In this document: piece by piece, positions 23,837 through 31,880 of the stretch
Layout: the number at the start of each line of letters is the position of its first letter
How positions within the stretch are numbered: position 1 is the first letter of the stretch
Source: Streptomyces antibioticus
GTDB lineage: Bacteria; Actinomycetota; Actinomycetes; Streptomycetales; Streptomycetaceae
Assembly: GCF_002019855.1 (NCBI RefSeq)
Contig: NZ_CM007717.1
Span: 5,381,798-5,445,797, forward strand
Direction: 5' to 3'
DNA: 64,000 nucleotides
Program-made: the position numbers and the translations under genes
The notes under the pieces: model-generated
Database searches by the model: none
The model's input: only the letters and a program-made list of their open reading frames with translations
What the model was told of the DNA's origin: nothing

Positions 23837-24877
23837 ATGACCACCGTTGCCGCGTACGCCGCACCCGCAGCCAAGGCACCGCTGGAGCGCACGACGATCG
23901 AGCGTCGCGCGGTCCGTGAGTTCGACGTCCTGATCGACATCAAGTTCGCCGGCATCTGCCACTCCGACATCCACCAGGCCCGCGAGGGCTGGGGCGAGGC
24001 GATCTTCCCGATGGTCCCCGGCCACGAGATCGCCGGCGTCGTCTCCGAGGTCGGCCCCGGCGTCACGAAGTTCACCGTCGGCGACCGGGTCGGCGTCGGC
24101 TGCCTGGTCGACTCCTGCCGTGCGTGCGACAACTGCGCGGCCGGCCTGGAGCAGTACTGCACCGGCGGCGGCGTCGGTACGTACAACGCGGTCGGCAAGG
24201 ACGGCGAGCCCACCTACGGCGGCTACTCCCAGAAGATCGTCGTCGACGAGAACTACGTCGTGCGCATCCCCGACACCCTGGCGCTGGACGAGGCCGCGCC
24301 GCTGCTCTGCGCCGGCATCACCACGTACTCCCCGCTGCGGCACTGGAACGCCGGTCCCGGCAAGAAGGTCGCGATCGTCGGCCTGGGCGGCCTCGGCCAT
24401 ATGGGCGTCAAGATCGCCCACGCGCTCGGCGCCGAGGTGACGGTGCTGTCCCAGACGCTGCGCAAGAAGGAGGACGGCCTGAAGCTGGGCGCCGACCACT
24501 ACCACGCCACCGGCGACGAGCGGACGTTCAAGGACCTGAAGGGCACCTTCGACCTCATCCTGTCGACGGTGTCGGCGCCGCTGAACCTCGACGCCTATCT
24601 GTCGCTGCTGAAGACGGACGGCGCGTTCGTGAACGTCGGCGCGCCCGAGGAGCCCGTCGCCCTCAACCTGTTCTCCGTGATCGGCGGCCGCAAGACGCTG
24701 GCCGGCTCCGGCATCGGCGGCATCCGGGAGACCCAGGAGATGCTGGACTTCTGCGCGGCGCACGGCATCGGCGCGGAGATCGAGCTGATCGGCGCGCAGG
24801 AGATCAACGACGCGTACGAGCGGGTGCTGGCGAGCGATGTCCGCTACCGGTTCGTGATCGACGCGGCGACGATCTGA
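23837..24877 (+). CDS. Zinc-dependent alcohol dehydrogenase (YahK/cinnamyl-type aldehyde reductase)
   Basis: 346 residues of the medium-chain dehydrogenase family. The catalytic zinc site is GICHSDIHQ and GHEIAGVVSEVG. The structural zinc lobe has four Cys in CLVDSCRACDNCAAGLEQYC. The coenzyme motif is GLGGLGHMGVKIAHALGAEVTVLSQT; Ser after the second strand suggests NADPH. These enzymes reduce aldehydes to alcohols. TAGGAG lies upstream of the ATG. A run of nine C at 23812-23820 precedes the ribosome site and may be prone to slippage. Likely controlled by the divergent XRE protein. Confidence 0.92.
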   Translation: MTTVAAYAAPAAKAPLERTTIERRAVREFDVLIDIKFAGICHSDIHQAREGWGEAIFPMVPGHEIAGVVSEVGPGVTKFTVGDRVGVGCLVDSCRACDNCAAGLEQYCTGGGVGTYNAVGKDGEPTYGGYSQKIVVDENYVVRIPDTLALDEAAPLLCAGITTYSPLRHWNAGPGKKVAIVGLGGLGHMGVKIAHALGAEVTVLSQTLRKKEDGLKLGADHYHATGDERTFKDLKGTFDLILSTVSAPLNLDAYLSLLKTDGAFVNVGAPEEPVALNLFSVIGGRKTLAGSGIGGIRETQEMLDFCAAHGIGAEIELIGAQEINDAYERVLASDVRYRFVIDAATI

Positions 24878-24916
24878 GGTCAGGACGGTCCTTGATCTGA
24901 GATCAGGCAGGTCCTT
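24871..24916. repeat. 23-bp tandem duplication joining two convergent stop codons
   Basis: 24871-24893 and 24894-24916 both read GATCTGAG-TCAGG, then GGTCCTT. Copy 1 holds the dehydrogenase TGA (24875-24877); copy 2 holds the minus-strand stop of the SRPBCC gene (24903-24905). Confidence 0.8.
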
Positions 24917-25382
24917 CAGACGCGCCGCGGCCCTCGACCGCCGCGGCGACGTCGGCGAGGTCCTTGGCGATGGCCTTGCGCACCGCCCGCTCGCCCAGCC
25001 CGCCCATCAGCTTGGCGAGCAGGCCGCTCACCCCGCCGGTCGGGGTGGCGGAGAACGTCATGCGCACGGTCGTCGCCGAGGGGCCCGCCGGGGTCAGGTC
25101 CCAGGCCGAGACGTACCGGGATCCGTGCGACTCGGCCTCGACCACGTACCGCTCGGGCGGCACGCTGACCGTCACCCACATCTCCTCGGTGGCGTCCTTG
25201 CCGAACATCCGGCGGGTCTCACGCCAGCGGGTCCCCACACCGAACGCCCCGTCGGTGAGCACCTCGACCTTCGTGACGCCGCTGAGCACCCGCTCCATCC
25301 CGCGCAGATCGGTCAGCGCCTCCCACACGGCCCCCTGCCCGGCCCCGACGAGACGCTCGACGGCGACGCTCCTGCTTCCCAT
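24903..25382 (-). CDS. SRPBCC-fold (polyketide cyclase/START-like) protein
   Basis: 159 residues with the pattern of the Bet v1/SRPBCC fold. It opens RSVAVERLVGAGQGAVWEAL, a strand and helix, then a strand-rich centre (GFVGTRWRETRRMF-like, EMWVTVSVPPERYVVE), and ends in a long helix (RAVRKAIAKDLADVAAAVE). The fold binds hydrophobic ligands; no catalytic residue can be named. It has no biosynthetic neighbours, so a stand-alone lipid or small-molecule role is more likely than polyketide cyclisation. The GGAGG directly before ATG is unusually close. Confidence 0.8.
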   Translation of the reverse strand: MGSRSVAVERLVGAGQGAVWEALTDLRGMERVLSGVTKVEVLTDGAFGVGTRWRETRRMFGKDATEEMWVTVSVPPERYVVEAESHGSRYVSAWDLTPAGPSATTVRMTFSATPTGGVSGLLAKLMGGLGERAVRKAIAKDLADVAAAVEGRGASEGPA

Positions 25383-25418
25383 GCCTCCATGAAAGCACCG
25401 GGCACCGACAATCGCCGT

Positions 25419-25500
25419 TCAGCCGACAGCTCAGCCGACAGCCCAGCCGACGGCCCAGGCGGCAGCCCGGCCGACAGCTCAGCCGACCGGTCAGCCGGCC
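25419..25500. repeat. Degenerate 10-12 bp tandem repeats at a gene 3' end
   Basis: Units of CAGCCGACAG-CT type repeat about seven times from 25419. The last unit (CAGCCGGCCAGGGG) is the coded C-terminus and stop of the minus-strand gene at 25491. Confidence 0.7.
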
Positions 25501-25925
25501 AGGGGCAGCGCGGCCGCTATCAGGTCGCGTTCCTTGCGGCCGAGCAGCGGGAAGATGATCTTCAGGCCCTGTTCGCCCGCCCCCGACGACACGACGAAGG
25601 ACGAGTTCAGGATCCGCTCCTTGATCTCCGTGCGGACGAGCCCCGCGCGCGGGATCGTCATCAGGTGCTCCTCCGGCCGGGCGAAGGTCGGGTTGGCCCG
25701 GAACACGAAGAGGCGCCGGTCGGTCATCGCCAGGTACATCGGCGTCGGCACCGGGACCACCGCCATCGCGCCCGCGCTCAGGATCGCCGAGGCCGCCGCG
25801 AAGGCCGCCGTACGGCGCACCGTGACGGAACTCAGGTTGACGATGGTCGTCACCTCGACCTGCTCCCCGGGCTCCAGCAGGGGGGTGACGGCAGCCAGGA
25901 GGAGGCGGCGGCGCTTTCCGTTCAC
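25491..25925 (-). CDS. Conserved protein with one hydrophobic segment and PH-like strands, unknown function
   Basis: 144 residues from GTG 25925, chosen because CTGGAG lies 8 nt upstream; ATG 25991 would add 22 residues. The sequence begins NGKRRRLLLAAVTPLLEPGEQVEV, has an alanine-rich hydrophobic stretch (AAFAAASAILSAGAM) and then MYLAMTDRRLFVFRAN, a pattern typical of bacterial PH domains where 'MTDRRL-F' marks a strand pair. The end is KIIFPLLGRKERDLIAAAL. It may sit at the membrane. Function unknown. Confidence 0.7.
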   Translation of the reverse strand: MNGKRRRLLLAAVTPLLEPGEQVEVTTIVNLSSVTVRRTAAFAAASAILSAGAMAVVPVPTPMYLAMTDRRLFVFRANPTFARPEEHLMTIPRAGLVRTEIKERILNSSFVVSSGAGEQGLKIIFPLLGRKERDLIAAALPLAG

Positions 25926-26116
25926 GGACGTACTCCAGAGATCTTGAAAGTGTCGGCTCACCCTGCCATATCCGCTGGTGGCGGCCGTCACCGGCCGGTT
26001 CCCCCGGAGTCCGGGACGTGCGGGAGGCCGCTCGTCGTCCTTAGGCTCGTAGGGGAAGGGGTTCCCTCGGACCGGACCGCGCGCCCCGTGCGACGGCGGT
26101 CCCGGAGGTGACAGCC

Positions 26117-26914
26117 ATGCGAGCCTCGCTGATCCAGTTGTCCGTGGACGCGTCGGAGTCCGCCGAAGAACGCCGTCACCGAGCGGCCTCCCTGGTCCGC
26201 GACCGGGCGGGCGACGATCTGGTGGTCCTGCCGGAGCTGTGGACGGCCGGCGCCTGGTCCTACGACGGCTGGGACCGCGAGGCCGAGAGCGTCGACGGCC
26301 CCACGGCCGTCGCCCTGTCCGCCGCCGCCCGGCAGGCCGGGGCCTGGCTGCACGCCGGATCGATCGTCGAACGGGACGCGGACGGCACGCTGTACAACAC
26401 CGCCCTGCTCTTCGACCGGAACGGCGAGCTGCGCGGCCGCTACCGCAAGATCCACCGCTACGGCTTCGACACCGGCGAGGCGACCCTGATGGGCGGCGGC
26501 GACGACGTGGTCACCGTCCCCACCGACTTCGGTGTCGTCGGCCTCGCCATCTGCTACGACCTGCGCTTCCCGGAGCTCTTCCGGGGCCTGATCGACGCGG
26601 GCGCGGAGCTGATCGTGATACCCGCCGCCTGGCCCGCGGCACGCCTCATGCACTGGCGGCTCCTCACCCGCACCAGGGCCCTGGAGGAACAGGTCTTCCT
26701 GCTGGCCTGCTGCGCCGCCGGCACCCACAGCGGCATCCACCAGGCAGGGCACAGCGTCGTCGTCGACCCCTGGGGCACCGTCCTCGCCGAGGCCGGCCCG
26801 GACCAGGAGACGCTCACCGCGGACCTCGACATGTCCGAGGTCACCCGCATCCGCACGGAACTCCCCGTCCTCCACGACCGCGTCCTCGGCATCACGGCCC
26901 CGGCGGCGCGGTGA
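26117..26914 (+). CDS. Nitrilase-superfamily carbon-nitrogen hydrolase (omega-amidase-like)
   Basis: 265 residues. The catalytic Glu40 (LPELW), Lys111 (RYRKIHRYG) and Cys146 (AICYDLRFPELFR) triad is complete. The family splits amides; the FDTGE loop after the Lys and the length resemble Nit2/omega-amidase and YafV, which act on alpha-keto acid amides. ATG 26117 is chosen because GGAGGTGA lies 6 nt upstream. The stop codon starts an 18-bp tandem repeat. Confidence 0.9.
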   Translation: MRASLIQLSVDASESAEERRHRAASLVRDRAGDDLVVLPELWTAGAWSYDGWDREAESVDGPTAVALSAAARQAGAWLHAGSIVERDADGTLYNTALLFDRNGELRGRYRKIHRYGFDTGEATLMGGGDDVVTVPTDFGVVGLAICYDLRFPELFRGLIDAGAELIVIPAAWPAARLMHWRLLTRTRALEEQVFLLACCAAGTHSGIHQAGHSVVVDPWGTVLAEAGPDQETLTADLDMSEVTRIRTELPVLHDRVLGITAPAAR

Positions 26915-26985
26915 CGCGGGCGGGCGCGGTGACTCAGGCGGGTGCGGTGACCCGGGCGGGTGTGGTGACCCGGGCGGCACGGTGA
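26908..26985 (+). repeat. Four 18-bp tandem copies starting at the amidase stop codon
   Basis: GCGGTGACNCGGGCGGGT repeats with starts near 26908, 26926, 26944 and 26962, plus a partial fifth. As 18 is a multiple of three, each copy puts a TGA back in the amidase frame (CGG-TGA). Confidence 0.88.
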
Positions 26986-27074
26986 CCGCGTGGTGTCACA
27001 GGGACGTCGACCTGCGCGGATCGGAGGGGCGGACCGCCTTCGCCGAGTGGATGTGCGAAGCGGCGATCGCTGGA

Positions 27075-27080
27075 TAGAGT
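27075..27080 (+). promoter_or_regulatory. Candidate -10 box of the Mrr-TerD gene
   Basis: TAGAGT about 75 nt before the ATG fits TANNNT. The -35 is unclear. Confidence 0.35.
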
Positions 27081-27154
27081 CGGCTCGTCACACCGGGTGG
27101 GGGGCCATCACGGTGATTTCCGGCTGCCGACGTCCTGGGGAGGGCCTGCAGCAC

Positions 27155-29278
27155 ATGAGTCGTCGCTCTACCGGTTTCGTCGGGGTCTGGGCCGAGATGC
27201 AACGCCAGCAGCAGCGCGAGCTGGAGGCCGAGGCCAGGCGGCGCAGACACCAGGAGCGGGAGGCGCGGGCCTATCAGCGCCGGGCCGCCCAGAGCCACCG
27301 CGAGTACCGCCAGGCGGAGGCGATCCGTCGTACGGAGGAACTGGACGCGCAGGTCACGGCGTTGCAGGGGCTCCTCGCCGCGGGCTGCCGCGCTCCCGCG
27401 TTCCAGGTCGCCTCGCTCCTGCGGCCCGAGGTGGTCGAGCCGTTCGCCCCCGGCGCCCTGGCGCAGCCGGTGCCCATGCCGGACTTCCAGCACTACCAGG
27501 CCCAGGGTGGCTGGACCGCGAGCCGCCGCCAGCAGGCGCAGTCCGAGGCACGGGCGCGCTTCGAACGGGACTGGCAGACCGCCCAGGCCGCCGAGGCCCG
27601 GCGGCAGCAGCAGTTGGCGTCGTACCAGCGGGAGTACCAGGAGTGGGCCGACGCCCGACTGGCCGAGGTGCGGCGGCACAACGCCGGGGTCGCCGCGCTG
27701 ACCGACGGCATGCGGCGCCAGGACCCCGACTCGGTGATCGAGTACCTCTCCGCCGCCCTCTACGCCTCGACGGCGTGGCCGCAGGACTTCCCGCGCCAGG
27801 TGGCCGCGGCCTACGACCCGGCGGCCCGGCAGCTCGTCCTGGACTGGGAGCTGCCCGCGCTCGGCATCGTGCCGGAGGCGAAGGCCGTCCGGTACCTGGT
27901 CGGGTCCGACCAGGACAAGGACGTGCCCCGCCCGGCCGCCCAGCGCCGGGCCCTGTACCGGGAGGCGCTGGCCCAGTGCGTGCTGCTCGTGCTGCACGAG
28001 CTGTTCACGGCGGACGGCGAGCTGGGCGCCCTCGAATCGGTGACCCTGAACGGCTTCGTCGACGGCCACGACCCCACGACGGGCCGCCCGGGACGCTTCG
28101 TCCTCGCGACCGTCATGGTCGCGCGCTCCACGTTCGACGGTCTGCACCTCGCCCAGGTGGACGCGGTCGGCTGCCTGACCGACGCCCTGCGCGGCCAGCT
28201 CTCGGCCCGGCCGGACCAGCTCGCCCCGGTACGGCCCGGCAGACGGCCGGACGACGTCGGCAACCGGGTCGTCGCCCACGGCGGCGACGAGGAGCCGGAC
28301 CTGTTCGCCATGGACCCGGTCGCCTTCGAGGACCTCGTCGCCGATCTCTTCCGGGCCATGGGGATGCAGGCGGTGACCACTCAGCGCTCCAACGACGGCG
28401 GGGTGGACGTCGACGCCCGGGACCCGGCACCGATCCGGGGCGGCAAGATCGTCGTGCAGGTGAAGCGGTACCGCAACACCGTGCCGCCCACGGCCGTACG
28501 GGACCTGTACGGGACCGTGCAGGACGCCGGTGCCAACAAGGGCGTCCTCGTGACGACGTCGAAATTCGGCCCCGGCTCGCACGCCTTCGCCAACGGGAAG
28601 CCGCTGGAACTCGTCTCGGGGACCGAACTCGTCGACCTGCTGCATCGGCACGGTCTGCGGGGGCGTCTGGGGGAGGGCGGCGGGCGGGGGACGGCGCCGG
28701 CACCGGCGGGGGCATCCGGGCCAGCTTCTGATTCGGCTTCTGATTCGGCCTCCCGCACGGCCTCCGGCTCGGGGGCGGGCGCTCCGCTGCCGGCCGACTA
28801 CAACGTCCTGGGCATGTCGTGGACCGGGAGCGTCGGTCTGGACGTGTGCGCCCTCGTCTGCCGCGGCAGCCGGGTCCTCAGCGACGACCACTTCGTCTTC
28901 TTCAACAACCCGCGGACCCCGGACGGCTCGGTGCGCGCGCTGCCCGCGACGCCTCCCGACAAGGCGGCGATCTGCGTCTCCTTCGACGGACTGCCCGCCG
29001 AGGCCGACCGGCTCGTCCTGGTGGCCGCCGTCGACCCGGAGACCGACCCGGACGCCGACCTCGCCGGGTTCACCGACGCCCGTATCCGCCTCCTCGACCC
29101 GAGCTTCGCGGAGCTGGGGCAACTGGAGGTCTCCGACGGGCGGCCGGGCGAGACCGCCCTGGTCCTCGGCTCGTTCCGCCACCGGCCCAACGGCGACTGG
29201 GACTTCGTCCTTGGCGGCAAGGGATACCCGGGCGGCCTGGGAGAACTCGTCGGGGACTTCGGCATCGAGGTGGACTAG
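27155..29278 (+). CDS. Coiled-coil / Mrr-type restriction endonuclease / TerD fusion protein
   Basis: 707 residues with three parts. Residues 10-215 are Gln/Arg/Glu-rich coiled coil (MQRQQQRELEAEARRRRHQE). Residues 220-380 are a conserved-looking globular domain I cannot name (LVLDWELPALG ... GRFVLATVMVARSTFDGL). Residues 386-515 are the Mrr-type nuclease: AFEDLVADLFRAMGM, then GGVDVDA with Asp418 and VVQVKRY with Gln435 and Lys437, the D...QxK active site. After an Ala/Ser/Gly linker, residues 548-707 are a TerD domain (VLGMSWTGSVGLDVCALVCR, DDHFVFFNNPRTPDGSV). Mrr enzymes cut modified DNA; TerD proteins bind calcium in stress responses. ATG 27155 has GGGAGGG upstream. Function is inferred only. 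Confidence 0.82.
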   Translation: MSRRSTGFVGVWAEMQRQQQRELEAEARRRRHQEREARAYQRRAAQSHREYRQAEAIRRTEELDAQVTALQGLLAAGCRAPAFQVASLLRPEVVEPFAPGALAQPVPMPDFQHYQAQGGWTASRRQQAQSEARARFERDWQTAQAAEARRQQQLASYQREYQEWADARLAEVRRHNAGVAALTDGMRRQDPDSVIEYLSAALYASTAWPQDFPRQVAAAYDPAARQLVLDWELPALGIVPEAKAVRYLVGSDQDKDVPRPAAQRRALYREALAQCVLLVLHELFTADGELGALESVTLNGFVDGHDPTTGRPGRFVLATVMVARSTFDGLHLAQVDAVGCLTDALRGQLSARPDQLAPVRPGRRPDDVGNRVVAHGGDEEPDLFAMDPVAFEDLVADLFRAMGMQAVTTQRSNDGGVDVDARDPAPIRGGKIVVQVKRYRNTVPPTAVRDLYGTVQDAGANKGVLVTTSKFGPGSHAFANGKPLELVSGTELVDLLHRHGLRGRLGEGGGRGTAPAPAGASGPASDSASDSASRTASGSGAGAPLPADYNVLGMSWTGSVGLDVCALVCRGSRVLSDDHFVFFNNPRTPDGSVRALPATPPDKAAICVSFDGLPAEADRLVLVAAVDPETDPDADLAGFTDARIRLLDPSFAELGQLEVSDGRPGETALVLGSFRHRPNGDWDFVLGGKGYPGGLGELVGDFGIEVD

Positions 29279-29285
29279 CCGGGGC

Positions 29286-29318
29286 GTCCGAGGTGTCCGA
29301 GGTGTCCGAGGTGTCCGG
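29286..29318 (+). repeat. 9-bp tandem repeat just after the Mrr-TerD stop codon
   Basis: GTCCGAGGT occurs three times head to tail at 29286-29312, with a partial fourth, 7 bp after the TAG. Confidence 0.85.
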
Positions 29319-29445
29319 GGGTTCTACTCAGGGCCGGTTGAGTATGTGCGCCCATGCCCGGCGGCGTGTCGGGCGGCGAGGATCGGCGTAGCGGCGCGGG
29401 GAGTGCGCCGGTCCGATTCTCGTGCCGAGCCCGATGGAGAGTTCC

Positions 29446-29904
29446 ATGTCCCGACGTATCGCCCTGTCCGTGGCCGCCGGTCTTGTCGTCCTCGGCGGCG
29501 CCGGTGCCGGTGCCTTCGCTCTGGCCCACGCGGGCGAGCAGGCGCCGACGCTGGCGGGCGGCACCGCCCGCTACACGGCGCCCGACGGCGACCGCGAGGG
29601 TTCGCTGTCCTTCGTCACCGACGTCACGGCGGGCTCCGGGGTGCAGAGCGTGAAGGTGCTGGCCTGGCCCGAGGACTCGTCGCTCGCCGAGAAGGAGCTG
29701 ACCCCCTCGGACATGGCCGCCGCCGAGCGGGCCGACTGCACGCCCTCCGGCAAGGACACCGTGCGCTGCTCCTACACCGTGCAGGTCACCGGCGCCGACG
29801 CCGCGTCGTCCCCGCGCGGCCGCTGGCACGTCGCCGTCCTGGCCACCGCGCAGGACGGCACCTCGACGCTGGACCCCGAGGCGGCCGGCTTCACCGTCCG
29901 CTGA
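29446..29904 (+). CDS. Small exported protein, DUF5707-like
   Basis: 152 residues. The signal sequence is SRRIALSVAAGLVVLGGAGA, with cleavage likely near HAGEQ. A single beta-sandwich-like domain follows: TARYTAPDGDREGSLSFVTD, VKVLAWPEDSSLAEKELTP, a Cys pair in RADCTPSGKDTVRCSY and GRWHVAVLATAQDG. I recall this pattern as the Streptomyces family DUF5707; no function is known. ATG 29446 is chosen for its GGAGAG ribosome site. The gap to Mrr-TerD is 167 bp, so it may have its own promoter. Confidence 0.78.
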   Translation: MSRRIALSVAAGLVVLGGAGAGAFALAHAGEQAPTLAGGTARYTAPDGDREGSLSFVTDVTAGSGVQSVKVLAWPEDSSLAEKELTPSDMAAAERADCTPSGKDTVRCSYTVQVTGADAASSPRGRWHVAVLATAQDGTSTLDPEAAGFTVR

Positions 29905-29932
29905 GCCGGGGGAGAGCCGGTGACGGGGGCGC

Positions 29933-29959
29933 GGAATCGGCGGGTGCCCTCGTGTGTTG
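29933..29959 (+). promoter_or_regulatory. Sigma-R-type promoter of msrA
   Basis: GGAAT at 29933-29937, 18 bp, then GTTG at 29956-29959 match the thiol-stress sigma-R pattern GGAAT-N18-GTT. The start would be about 60 nt before the msrA ATG. msrA is a known sigma-R target in S. coelicolor, from memory. Confidence 0.65.
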
Positions 29960-30024
29960 AGGTCAGTGGGTCCCGTACGGCGTGGCCCGAGAGACCTGGA
30001 CGACGAAGAGCGAGAGGGGCCGTG

Positions 30025-30537
30025 ATGGCGGCGCAGACGCAGAGGGCCGTACTGGCCGGCGGATGCTTCTGGGGGATGGAGGAGCTGATCCGCCGACTTC
30101 CGGGCGTGACGGCGACCCGGGTCGGATACACCGGGGGTGACGTGGCGAACGCGACCTACCGCAACCACGGCACGCACGCGGAGGCCATCGAGATCCTCTA
30201 CGACCCCGAGCGGACCGACTACCGGACGCTGCTGGAGTTCTTCTTCCAGATCCACGACCCGAGCACCAAGAACCGCCAGGGCAACGACATCGGCCTCAGC
30301 TACCGCTCGGCGATCTACTACGTGGACGACGAGCAGAAGCGGATCGCCGAGGACACGATCGCGGACGTGGACGCCTCCGGGCTGTGGCCCGGCAAGGTCG
30401 TCACCGAGGTGGAGCCGGTCGGCCCCTTCTGGGAGGCCGAGCCCGAGCACCAGGACTACCTCCAGCGTTACCCGGACGGCTACACCTGCCACTTCCCGCG
30501 CCCGGGGTGGCGACTGCCCGCCCGCGCGGAGGGCTGA
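30025..30537 (+). CDS. msrA: Peptide-methionine (S)-S-oxide reductase
   Basis: 170 residues. The catalytic site is AGGCFWGMEEL with Cys14. Substrate-binding motifs are RVGYTGG, TYRNHGTHAEAIEI, FFFQIHDPST, GNDIGLSYRSAI and HQDYLQRYPDGYTCHF. It repairs methionine-S-sulfoxide in proteins using thioredoxin. ATG 30025 follows GAGAGGGGCC. The sigma-R promoter upstream fits a thiol/oxidative stress role. The stop codon is within a 23-bp tandem duplication and a terminator follows. Confidence 0.95.
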   Translation: MAAQTQRAVLAGGCFWGMEELIRRLPGVTATRVGYTGGDVANATYRNHGTHAEAIEILYDPERTDYRTLLEFFFQIHDPSTKNRQGNDIGLSYRSAIYYVDDEQKRIAEDTIADVDASGLWPGKVVTEVEPVGPFWEAEPEHQDYLQRYPDGYTCHFPRPGWRLPARAEG

Positions 30538-30573
30538 CGGCAGACCGCGCGGAAGACTGACGGCAGACCGCGC
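30523..30573 (+). repeat. 23-bp tandem duplication over the msrA stop codon
   Basis: 30523-30545 and 30546-30568 share CGCGCGGA-G-CTGACGGCAGAC with a third partial copy. Copy 1 contains the TGA at 30535-30537. Confidence 0.82.
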
Positions 30574-30582
30574 AATGCCGTG

Positions 30583-30606
30583 ACGGGCCCGCTCCGGCGG
30601 GCCCGT
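30583..30606. terminator. 10-bp hairpin with TCCG loop after msrA
   Basis: ACGGGCCCGC-TCCG-GCGGGCCCGT followed by TTCCGT. It lies between convergent genes and may serve both. Confidence 0.8.
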
Positions 30607-30620
30607 TTCCGTCGGCGGGA

Positions 30621-31739
30621 TCAGTGCGGCAGCGTCGCCGGGCTGCCCCCGTTCGCCTCGTAGCCCGCCACCGCCAGCGCGCGGTAGACGGCGAACTCGG
30701 CGGCCGGGTCGGCCGAGAGCGTCCACGGCAGGGCGCCCACATGGCCGTCGACGTGGACGAGCTGGTTCATGGCCTCCGCCCAGCGCTCGGAGCGGACCAG
30801 GAAGAACACCAGCAGATGGCGCACGTGCGCCAGCATCGGGTCGTCGGGACGGGCCGCGTGCACCGCGAACAGCGCGCCGTGGATCGCCTTGGTGACGACC
30901 TCGCTCTGGTAGAAGCCGCTGACCAGGTTCACCTCGGGCAGATGCTCGAAGACCGCGAACAGCGGCATGGCCGCCAGCAGCGAGCCCTGCGGGGCGCGGG
31001 CCGCGGCCGCCTCCGCGAACGCGTACGCCTGCGCGCGCGAACCGTGCCACTTCTCGCACCAGTAGTGCAGGGCCGCCAGATGCGCCCCCATGTGCGCCGG
31101 GGCGCGGTCCAGGATCTTCAGCCAGAGCTGCTCGAACTCCGCCTGCGAGTAGTCCAGGCCACGGGCCACCGACAGCTCGACGATGTACGGGATCGGGTCG
31201 TCGGGGGCGAGCAGCGCCGCCTGACCGCACGCGTCCCGCGCCTCCTCCATGATGATCCGGAAGTCCTGGGTGCCCGGCGTGGACGTCCGCCACGCCTGCT
31301 GCACCAGGAACTCGGCGTGCACCGCGGCACCGCCGGGGTCCTTGGGCGCCTCGGTCCGCCACACCCGCAGCCACTGGCCGCCCGGCGTCTCGCTCACCCC
31401 GCCGGGCCGCTGCCGGAGCTCCAGTGCGGCCGCACCGGCGAACGCCTGGACGCGCTGCCAGCGCAGCTCGCCCTCGATCTCCGTACCGGCCAGCAACTGC
31501 TGCGCCGCGCGGTAGTCCTGGGTGCGCTGGACGACGTCCAGGACGTCCAGCAGGTCGTGGTCGGGGCCGGGCATGCGGATGTCCAGCTCCTCCGTGCGCG
31601 CGAAGCCGTAGGTCGCCGGGTCCGCGCCGTCCGGGTGGCCGGCCGGGACCTGCGCGATCATGCCGCGCCTGCGCCGCAGCAGCGGCACCACCACGAAGCC
31701 GAGCATGACCAGCGCCATCAGGACCCAGAGAATCTCCAT
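30621..31739 (-). CDS. Membrane-anchored helical-repeat protein of unknown function
   Basis: 372 residues. A single N-terminal helix (EILWVLMALVMLGFVVVPLL) precedes RRRRGM, so the bulk is probably cytoplasmic. The rest is helical with TPR-like spacing (TQDYRAAQQLLAG ... DYSQAEFEQLWLKILDRAPAHMGAHLAALHYW ... FAVFEHLPEVNLVSGFY). Such proteins are conserved in Streptomyces next to metB; no role is known to me. ATG 31739 is chosen because the helix follows at once and GGAGG is directly upstream, though unusually close to the start. Confidence 0.75.
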   Translation of the reverse strand: MEILWVLMALVMLGFVVVPLLRRRRGMIAQVPAGHPDGADPATYGFARTEELDIRMPGPDHDLLDVLDVVQRTQDYRAAQQLLAGTEIEGELRWQRVQAFAGAAALELRQRPGGVSETPGGQWLRVWRTEAPKDPGGAAVHAEFLVQQAWRTSTPGTQDFRIIMEEARDACGQAALLAPDDPIPYIVELSVARGLDYSQAEFEQLWLKILDRAPAHMGAHLAALHYWCEKWHGSRAQAYAFAEAAAARAPQGSLLAAMPLFAVFEHLPEVNLVSGFYQSEVVTKAIHGALFAVHAARPDDPMLAHVRHLLVFFLVRSERWAEAMNQLVHVDGHVGALPWTLSADPAAEFAVYRALAVAGYEANGGSPATLPH

Positions 31740-31866
31740 GCCTCCAGCGAACCAGACCGCGCCGACAATTGGCCAACCCGTCCCCCCGCCTGTGGATAAC
31801 CCTTCGGACACACTCCCGTCGCAGGCCCCGCGGGCGCCCTGTCCGGCAGCACTCCCGTGAGCGCAC

Positions 31867-31872
31867 TACGCT
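31867..31872 (+). promoter_or_regulatory. -10 box of metB, leaderless or nearly so
   Basis: TACGCT ends 8 nt before the ATG at 31881. Confidence 0.5.
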
Positions 31873-31880
31873 CGGTTCCC

